Positions 56,915-64,000 of a stretch of DNA of 64,000 nucleotides are shown in pieces. Position 1 is the first letter of the stretch; every line of letters starts with the position of its first letter. The DNA is from Datura wrightii (lineage: Eukaryota; Streptophyta; Magnoliopsida; Solanales; Solanaceae), in NCBI GenBank assembly GCA_035772735.1, contig JASDFA010000001.1:135823001-135887000 (forward strand). Direction: 5' to 3'. The notes under the pieces are model-generated. The model ran no database searches and had not been told where the DNA came from. It saw only the letters and a program-made list of their open reading frames with translations. Both the position numbers and the translations under genes were made by a program.

Positions 56915-57158
56915 TAGCTCACTGTTTTGCCACTTTTTATTGATTTTCATACCTCGAATATTCCTTTGCGATCTCTTGCAAATTTATCCTCCGTTCAACC
57001 TGAAATTCATCTTACGACAACAATTTGGTTAGAATTATAGGTTTCACTCAAAATAAAACTAAAAATAAAAATATGAAACTAAAAATTTTGTTGTTAATCA
57101 AGAAAAAAAGAAAAGAAAAAATAAAAAATCTATTCACAATTTACAAAGAAAAATTTCA

Positions 57159-57204
57159 CAGGTTGCCTCCCGTGCAGCGCCTAGTTTACCATCGCGGCGC
57201 GACG
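57159..57204 (-). promoter_or_regulatory. double-hairpin motif after pol, second copy
   Basis: Identical to the motif at 53320-53365 and placed just after the integrase stop at 57214. Confidence 0.6.
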
Positions 57205-57213
57205 TCATTCAGC

Positions 57214-58353
57214 TCAATTGTCTTCTAGGGTGACAGACGTTTTTTCTCGACCACCATCCTCACCCCAGTAGTGCTTACATCTCTGCCCATTTACTAAGAA
57301 CGTGGCACTCCGATCTTCTTGCCACAACTCTACTGCCCCGTGCGGGGTCATTCTCACCACTTCAAATGGTCCTGACCATTTAGACCTCAGCTTTCCTAGA
57401 AACAACTTCAATCTTGAACTGAAGAGCAATACTTTCTGCCCTGGCTCGAAAATGCGATGAACCACATGCTTGTCAGGCCACCTTTTCATTTTTTCCTTGT
57501 AGTACTTGGCACTCTCGTAGGCATGCCAGCAGAACTCTTCAAGTTCACTGAGCTGCATTAGTCTCTTCTTGCCCGCCAGCTCTAGGTCCATATTCAGCTT
57601 CCTCACAGCCTAGAAGGCTCGGTGCTCTCGCTCCACCGAAAGATGACACGCTTTACCATAGATCAATCGGTATGGTGAGGTTCCAATCGGTGTCTTGTAA
57701 GCAGTTCTGTACGCCCACAACGCATCATCAAGTTTGCTTGACCAATCATTCCGTTGTGTATTTACCATTTTCTGGAGAATCTGCGTCAATTCTCTATTCG
57801 ACACCTCTACTTGCCCACTAGTTTGGGGGTGGTATGCTGTTGCCACTTTGTGGTGCACCCCATACTTGGCTAATAGTTTCTTGAAACTTGCATTGACAAA
57901 ATGAGCCCCTCCATCATTGATAATGGCTCGGGGTGTCCCGAACCTAGTGAGAATGTGTTCTTTCACAAACTTCGTTACTACCTTGTTGTCATTCCTGGGG
58001 CAAGCTATTGCTTCCACCCATTTTGATACATAATCTATGGCCACCAAGATGTAACGATTACCAAATGACGGTGGGAATGGGCCCATGAAATCAATTCCCC
58101 ATACATCAAAGGTTTCAACTTCCAGTATATTCTGCAGCGGCATCTCTTGTCTTCTACCAATTGTTCCTGTATGCTGACATCTATCACACATTTTGACGTA
58201 TGCCGTAGAGTCTCTGAACAGTGTATGCCAAAAGAACCCTGACTGTAGAACCTTATGTGCTGTTCGCTCGCCTCCATGATAACCCCCATAGAATGAAGAA
58301 TGACAGCTCCTCAACACCTCTACAATCTGACTCTCTGGGATGCATCTTCTCAT
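57214..58353 (-). pseudogene. INT: integrase of D, second copy
   Basis: Same domain order and catalytic residues as the first copy, with the TAG in HRAF-stop-AVRK. It reads on eleven residues longer (GEDGGREKTSVTLEDN), because the first copy has a TGA where this one has CGA. Differences include I-V-E-V-L for I-A-E-V-L and N-R-E-L-T for N-R-E-V-T. Confidence 0.9.
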
Positions 58354-58368
58354 TACCTGATCTGGTCC

Positions 58369-59668
58369 CTATTTAAATAAGTACAGTTCATCCCAAACAA
58401 AGTGCCGGCAATCATGCCTCAATTTCCTTCTCTGTTGGACTGTTGCCTCAGGTGGGTAGACTCCGCTCACTAGCAAGTTGACTATGTCTGCGTACCAGGG
58501 AACTTCAGCTTCCCCTACTGCCAAGAGCTGCTCATCGGGGAACTCTTCATTTCTGTTATCACCTTCCATCACATGCAACCGGCTCTCCAATCGTGATAGG
58601 TGATCTGCCACCTGATTCTCGCTCCCCTTTCTGTCTTTGATCTCAAGGTCGAACTCTTGCAACAACAGGATCCATCTGATCAGCCTGGGCTTAGCATCCT
58701 TCTTGTTAAATAGGTACTGAATCGATGCATGGTCGGTGTACACCACTACTTTTGAACCCACCAAATAGGACCTGAATTTGTCAAATGCAAACACCAATGC
58801 TAGCATTTCCTTCTCTGTGACTGTGTAATTGCTTTGGGCTGTATTCAGCATTTTGCTTGCATAATGAATAGAATGAAAGATTCTATTTTTTCTTTGCCCC
58901 AATACATCTCCCACAGCCACATCACTGGCATCACACATCAACTCAAATGGTTGTCCCCAATCCGGAGAAGTAAGGATAGGTGCTTCTATCAATTTCTGCT
59001 TCAACTCCTCGAATGCTTTAACACACTCATCATTTAACTCAAACTTTACCTCTTTTTCTAGCAATCTGCATAGTGGTCTAGAAATTTTGGAAAAGTTTCT
59101 GATGAACAGTCTGTAGAATCCTGCATGCCCAAGAAAACTACAAACACCTTTCACTGACACAGGTGATGGCAACTTTTCAATAACCTCGATCTTAGCACGA
59201 TCGACTTCCAACCCCTTTCGAGACACTTTGTGGCCAAGGACAATACCCTCCTTAACTAAGAAGTGGCATTTCCCATTTTAGTACAAGGTTGGATTCCTCG
59301 CAGCGAGCCAGCACCCTGTCAAGATTCTGCAAACAAGTAGCAAATGAATTACCGAAAACAGAAAAATCATCCATAAATACCTCAACAAAATCCTCCACCA
59401 TGTCATAGAAAATAGCCATCATGCATCTCTGGAATGTGGCTGGTGCATTGCATAACCCAAATGGCATCCGCGTAAAAGCATATGTCCCATAAGGACAGGA
59501 AAAAGTAGTCTTCTCTTGGTCCTCCAGAGCTATGGCTATTTTGTTATAACCAGAGTACCCATCAAGGAAACAATAATATTCCTTTCCAGCCAACCTATCT
59601 AATATTTGATCAATGAAAGGGATAGGGTAATGATCTTTCCTCGTGGCTTCATTAAGCTTTCTATAAGT
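58369..59668 (-). pseudogene. RT-RH: reverse transcriptase and RNase H of D, 5'-truncated
   Basis: The frame begins at YRKLNEATRKDHYP, in the middle of the RT fingers; the D-Y before it and everything upstream are gone. It continues with PFIDQILDRLAGKEYYCFLD, KTTFSCPYGTYAFTRMPFGLC, NAPATFQRCM and the palm motif EVFMDDFSVFG, intact. A two-base loss near 59269 (WE-K-CHF) shifts the frame. From 59226 it is open: GLEVDRAKIEVIEKLPSP, SFLGHAGFYRLFI, CDASD, TEKEMLA and YTDHAS for RNase H. The Athila/Tat wording is clear. Confidence 0.9.
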
Positions 59669-60899
59669 GACTTATTGATTGTATGTAGAGCCATAAGTGA
59701 ACGTACTGAAAGTTAAATGTTGGGGTTGCCAGATGTATGTTCGTTCCTACACACACGCAAGAATATGTAATCGACAAGTAATATAGTGACTTAACAATTA
59801 GGTAGCGTATCCATAAAGACTTGTGTCATGGTTTATCAGATTTTATTACTATTAATTAGTCAAACAAGTATTTTCACCACAAGTTAATTTTGTTTGTTAT
59901 ATACTAAGGTAGAAAATAAACTAACTATTCTATAATTATCACTATCAATGTTTGTAATGTTCATATTTAACATAATAGAAGATGATATTTCAAGGTTATG
60001 GCTTTGTTAACATTTATGTTGAGTATTCACTTAACTTGACTTTGATTATCTACCAAAATTAGTTATATGAAAATTAATGTAACTAGACTCTCTCAAGCTC
60101 ATATCCCTCTGATCCATGGCCTTATTTCCATGCCTATCATTCGATGATCAAGAATGTAAAACAAATATATAAATATATGTCAAAAATATATCTCTATTCT
60201 AACCACAAATCAAATTTATTATAGCCCAAAAAAATTTTGTCATTTTAAAGAGTTGAAAGTATGTTAATGTCAAGTGATTAATGTATTTGTATGATCATGA
60301 CAAGAAAAGTGAAGGGAATAAAGTGTATATGATAGGAAGTGTCAAGGGTCGAACACGTAGATGACTCGATGAACAGCCCGGCAAGGGGCAAGGCAAGGGG
60401 CAGGCCGATGCACTAGCAGGCGCGGTGCGTGATGTTGGGTGTATTTACACTCTTATTTTCCATATGTTGTCTGTACTTATCTATATTTTGAGAATAAATA
60501 ATATTATTCTTGCTTTGGTTTTATATAATATTTGTGAAAAAGATCTAACACAATTGATTAGATGTTTGCAGAGATAAAAGTGGAGGGATTTGACTTATTT
60601 TGGGCATAAAAGAGCAAGTGTTGTCAAGACAAACTCAAAAGGGACAAGTGCCATAGCATAATGAAAGTTGGCATCTCATAACACAGGCAACACATAGGCC
60701 TGTGCGACACACAGGCATATCCGCACACCCAGCTGCACGACGTGGGGCTATACTGGCGCAATGGATAGTGCGACGCGAATCCCTGTGTCCGATACAAGAT
60801 CTGAAAAAGTTGAATCCCAATTCAAGTAGGAACATATGTAGACTTTGTAAAAATTCATTTTTGAACTTAGGTAAAAAAAGTCTCATAACTTCGACTTTT
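59669..60899. mobile_element. diverged Athila/Tat-type LTR remnants
   Basis: From about 59734, tgtatgttcg...cacacgcaag...cgacaagtaatatagtgac follows the Athila LTR-end pattern of E1 and D, much decayed. Short GC-rich word groups lie at 60340-60440 (with ggcaagggg direct repeats) and 60670-60790 (cacaggc, gcgacac words), each resembling the promoter-proximal blocks of such LTRs. Boundaries cannot be set. No gene is visible. Confidence 0.45.
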
Positions 60900-62964
60900 T
60901 ATTTTTGAAAAACACAGAGTCGGCACTTAATTTTTAGGAAAATTAAGAAATAAATTTTAAAAGGTAATTTTAAGAAAATCTTAAAAATTGAAAAATCACA
61001 GTCTTGGGTAAGGGATCAAATAATATTTTGAGAAATTTACTAAGCACCTCAAAAGATCCGCAAAAAGCAACTGACCAACGAATTTAAAAGAGTATGGCTA
61101 ACTTGTAAAAGATGTAAGTTATTTTGTGAAAAATCAATTTATAATGAGTAGAGTTTCATTTTTTGGTTATACATTCCTTCGGAATTTTCACAACCCAAAT
61201 GACTGTGATTCACACCCATACTAACTCCTCGATGGGCGAACCAGTGTTTCCCGACTAACTATCCAAACCAGCATAATTAATAGGTATAAAACACATTGTG
61301 AAAATGATTAACGGAATATCACTATAATAAAGGCAAGCAATAACAATCCACGGTTAAAACAATCCCAGAACCTGATAGCCATTGTACATAAAGACAACTA
61401 CCTATCTTTGTCTAAGAGTATTCCAAAAGAAACAGAAAATTCCAAGAAAACAATAAGTGTCTGAACTAGAGACATCAGCCACAAAACAGTCGATCAGCAC
61501 GTCTTGACCCCCTTACCTTTCTATAACTTTGTTGTTACTTTAGAGATGAGGGAGAGATCAGTTGTCGGTATCGGGTTATGAACTTAGAAAGAAGTGTAAG
61601 GGTAGAATCAGGAAAAAACACAATACTGATAGACATCATCGGCCGACCTTAAATGTAACAACTATGACGTCGTTAATGGATGGTTAAGGGCATAGAACAC
61701 AGAAGTATGGCTAAGGATGAGATAGGGAGGTTGTGAAATAAACTAAGTATATAACTGTGTTATTTTAGGTAGCTACTGGTCCGGGGGACCGCTGCAGCGA
61801 AACCATTGTAGCGGTTGGTGTTCCGTTGTGGCAAAATAAGGGGGTAACCGCTGGAACCACCATAGTGACCCAATGGTCGTTGTAGCGGGTCCGTTGCAGC
61901 GAAAGTGTGAATGCTGCAGCGGATGATGGAAATCAAAAAGTGGATTTTAAGTGGTAATAATAGGGTTTTACACCATTATTCTCAAATCACGATCAAAAGG
62001 TCTAAACAATGGGAAAACCCTCCCGAGTAGTGAAAAACCTTCACCAATGTAAGATTTTTCAATTGTTTATCTCTACACTAGTAATGTTAATCCTAGATTC
62101 CTCGTAGACATTTAATGGTGGGAGTTTTTGTAGAGAAAAACCCTACACTGTTGAGCTAGGGCTGGATTGTAGGGTGATTTGGGTTGATGTTGAAATGTTT
62201 CGATCATTCCCCTAAGATTATTATTGAGAATGAGGGGTTATGCAAGGATTGGGATCTAGAACTTAGTAGAATTGGGGTTCAGTTTCGAAAATGTTCTAAA
62301 GGGGAGGGTTTGATCTTCTAAAACCCTTATTTCGAAGAGTGAGTAATGAATTACTCTTTGTTTTGTTGTAGATTACGAGCAATCCAAAGCTGTGAGAAAG
62401 GGCAAGACTCTAATGGAGTGATTGACTCTTTGTGTCCGAATTCGATATAGGTTATGGTTATAGGGTAAGACCCTGCATAGTGGCTTCTATACTTATGTAA
62501 TGACTATATTTGATTGATCTTCGAAAATTCCTTGTTATGAGCGTTTTTATGTGATGAATATAATTTGTTGTTGAGATCATGTAGAAGTGTGTAATGAACT
62601 TCATTTTATGAATCTATCATGTGAACTTGTGTTGTATTAGAAGAAGTGAGGGAGTGGAGCATAGACTCTGATGAATTGATAGATATATATATGGTTTCAA
62701 TTATGTAATGCACCTTCTTGTAATTAAAGGATGAGAATGACATAAATATTAATTGTTTGCTAAAATGAGATGCTCGAACCCAAGGGGAGTATCTGGGCAA
62801 GTGAATATTATTATTGAGTGACTCGTGTTTGAGGAAAGCATCCGGATAAGCATATGAGTGCGAGCGGGTACCATGCCGGTACAGTACATGAATTTCTAGA
62901 GTCCCTTGCAGGTCATGACAGAAAGAGCAGAAATAAGACCCTCTGACATGTGTGCAAACTTATT
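60900..62964 (+). mobile_element. unclassified LTR-like sequence
   Basis: 'cagagtcggcacttaatttttaggaaaatt' at 60917 is a phrase I associate with ends of Tat/Ogre-type LTRs. A cluster of 'ccgctgcagcg' and 'gtagcggt' words lies at 61765-61925, followed by AT-rich leader-like sequence with no open frame. The piece ends abruptly at about 62964 against a C LTR fragment. Family and limits are uncertain. Confidence 0.4.
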
Positions 62965-63419
62965 TGTCCAATAGCTTGATGATTCGTCGGCCGTTTTTCG
63001 CGAAACTAAATCCGTAGGAATGCTCTCTACTGCTAAATACCTTGGTATCTGAGGTTAATTTGGGTTTGGACTACGTTTAGCAGCGTAATCGGACAAAAAT
63101 ATATTTACTTTCTTCGTTCTCCTCTGTTCCCTGCGTTTTCTGGAAATTTTATAAGTTTTAAATGAATTAAAACCGAAGTGGGGCTTTATATACTTGAGCC
63201 TGGACAGGGCCAACGTGTCACGGAGCCAACACGGAGGCTCCACCTCCGTGACACGTTGCCATCGCGGAGGGGCTCTGCCTCGGCTCCTTCCGCGATGGTT
63301 CGACAGGCTGTCTGTCCGATCCTCTCCTAGGGCTTTCTCTAGCACGTATGGCTTTCAAATATGCCTAACCACCGTGCAAATAATCCATCTAGGTTTCGGA
63401 AATCTTACGGGATATAACA
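62965..63419 (-). mobile_element. second C-type LTR, promoter-proximal part only
   Basis: It aligns throughout with 50020-50477 and has the same LTR start (gatataaca). cgtgtcacggag at 63214-63225 pairs with ctccgtgacacg at 63244-63255, and the TATA box (minus gtatataaag) lies at 63184-63193. The rest of the LTR is missing on the left side. Confidence 0.8.
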
Positions 63420-63553
63420 TCACCATAGACCATATTGTGAGCCATACAATTCTCCTTCGAGTCATACTGAGGCTCATAGTATAGTTTTTTTCTATATATT
63501 TTTCCCATTAATTTTTGTTTCACATGCACACTGAACACACATAAGTTAAGATG
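63420..63553. other. short AT-rich interval
   Basis: Non-coding sequence between the C-type LTR and the Athila protease relic. It is probably the 3' part of that relic's element. Confidence 0.4.
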
Positions 63554-63686
63554 CTTGGGTTGCCTCCAAAGAAGCGCCTGGTTTAATGTCGCAACACGAC
63601 GCAGGTGGTTTGGTTACTCAATCTTCACCAAACCACCTCATGGGTTGCCTCCTAAGAAGTGTCTGATTTAACATAGCAGCACGACA
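63554..63686 (-). repeat. two double-hairpin motifs in tandem
   Basis: The segment ggttgcctcc(a/t)aagaag...gcacgac occurs at 63554-63603 and again at 63640-63686. In the minus direction the first keeps the gtcg-tgttg-cgac hairpin; the second is more decayed. They lie just after the protease relic. Confidence 0.6.
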
Positions 63687-63699
63687 CAGGTCTCCTAAC

Positions 63700-64000
63700 T
63701 ACTTAGAATTCGTCATGAAACTCAGAATCATCCTCCATTGTTGACATTACCCTAAACTCATTGGGTTATTTCGTTGACCGACAGACATTGATTGCGACCT
63801 CCTTCTTGTTCAGCTTGAACATCAACTAGCCAGTGGCAAGGAATGGTCACCCAAAAATGATGGGGACCTCAAAATCGACCTCATAATCTAGGATCACGAA
63901 GTCATCTAGGAAGATAAATCTATCCAACATGATTAACACATAAAAAGGATCCCCACTGGCTTCTTGACTGTGCGATCCACCTAAATAGCTGCATCGTAGT
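63700..64000 (-). pseudogene. PR: Athila-like protease relic at the right edge
   Basis: In the minus direction: DRFIFLDDFVILDYEVDFEV, PIIFG-stop-PFLATG-stop-LMFKLNKKEVAINVCRS. This is the second half of an Athila/Tat retropepsin (I-L-G-R-P-F-L-A-T-G in intact copies); the catalytic half lies outside the window or is lost. At least one stop fits a CGA-to-TGA change. Confidence 0.75.

Larger units (their letters stand above)
55078..58916 (-). repeat. 3839-bp tandem duplication in D, unit 2
   Basis: Second unit, in direct orientation and directly abutting the first. It is the unit that remains connected to the upstream RNase H start and reverse transcriptase at 58917-59668. Confidence 0.9.

Noticed and set aside
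51236..58916. The 3839-bp direct repeats as a pair of LTRs
   Set aside because: The units abut without internal sequence, begin and end inside coding regions and lack TG...CA ends and primer or purine sites at their borders.
59734..60440. 5' LTR of element D
   Set aside because: It has a similar LTR-end pattern but differs too much from 44666-46087 to be its partner, and it is not joined to a primer site or gag of D.

Overview
The window reads as plant nuclear heterochromatin made almost entirely of nested, decayed LTR retrotransposons. I find no host gene, tRNA, rRNA or CRISPR array. Base composition is AT-rich. The element types (Tekay/Del-like chromoviruses with LTRs of 2.1-2.7 kb primed by initiator tRNA-Met, and Athila-like Ty3/gypsy elements with a third ORF) suggest a flowering plant, and the wording of the LTRs resembles Solanaceae. 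The species cannot be fixed from the sequence.

Layout. 1-3185: LTR pieces of at least three copies. 3186-4706 and 27143-29586: the two halves of one old chromovirus-type copy ('F'), split by a 22.4-kb insertion. 4707-27142: that insertion, a tandem LTR-internal-LTR-internal-LTR array ('A' and 'B') flanked by a single pair of GAAAT target-site duplications. Internal A carries a tandem gag-protease duplication. Internal B is interrupted at 16202-21349 by a minus-strand Athila-like element ('E1') that has gag-protease but no pol and perfect GGTCT duplications. 29587-31912: LTR fragments and unassigned AT-rich sequence. 31913-37329: chromovirus H (LTR, primer site, decayed gag-pol), cut by chromovirus I (37330-44665: 2568-bp LTR, primer site, gag to chromodomain). 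I is cut by a minus-strand Athila-like element 'D' (44666-59668), which itself hosts a near-solo chromovirus LTR 'C' (47574-50477, GAACC duplications). D contains a 3839-bp direct tandem duplication covering RNase H, integrase and the start of ORF3, by eye about 99% identical between copies. D breaks off inside reverse transcriptase at 59668. 59669-64000: diverged LTR pieces, a second partial C LTR, and an Athila-like protease relic at the right edge.

How the parts relate. Insertion order on the right is H, then I, then D, then C; only the left halves of H and I are present. On the left, F received the A/B array and B received E1. Coding parts are pseudogenes with stops and frameshifts; D pol is the least damaged. 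The most interesting signals are non-coding: a splice-donor and splice-acceptor pair inside the LTRs of several chromovirus families, a covarying hairpin at the acceptor, inverted 10-12-bp words just upstream of TATA boxes that are shared between unrelated element lineages and recur inside D ahead of ORF3, and a double hairpin directly after the coding region of the Athila-like elements.
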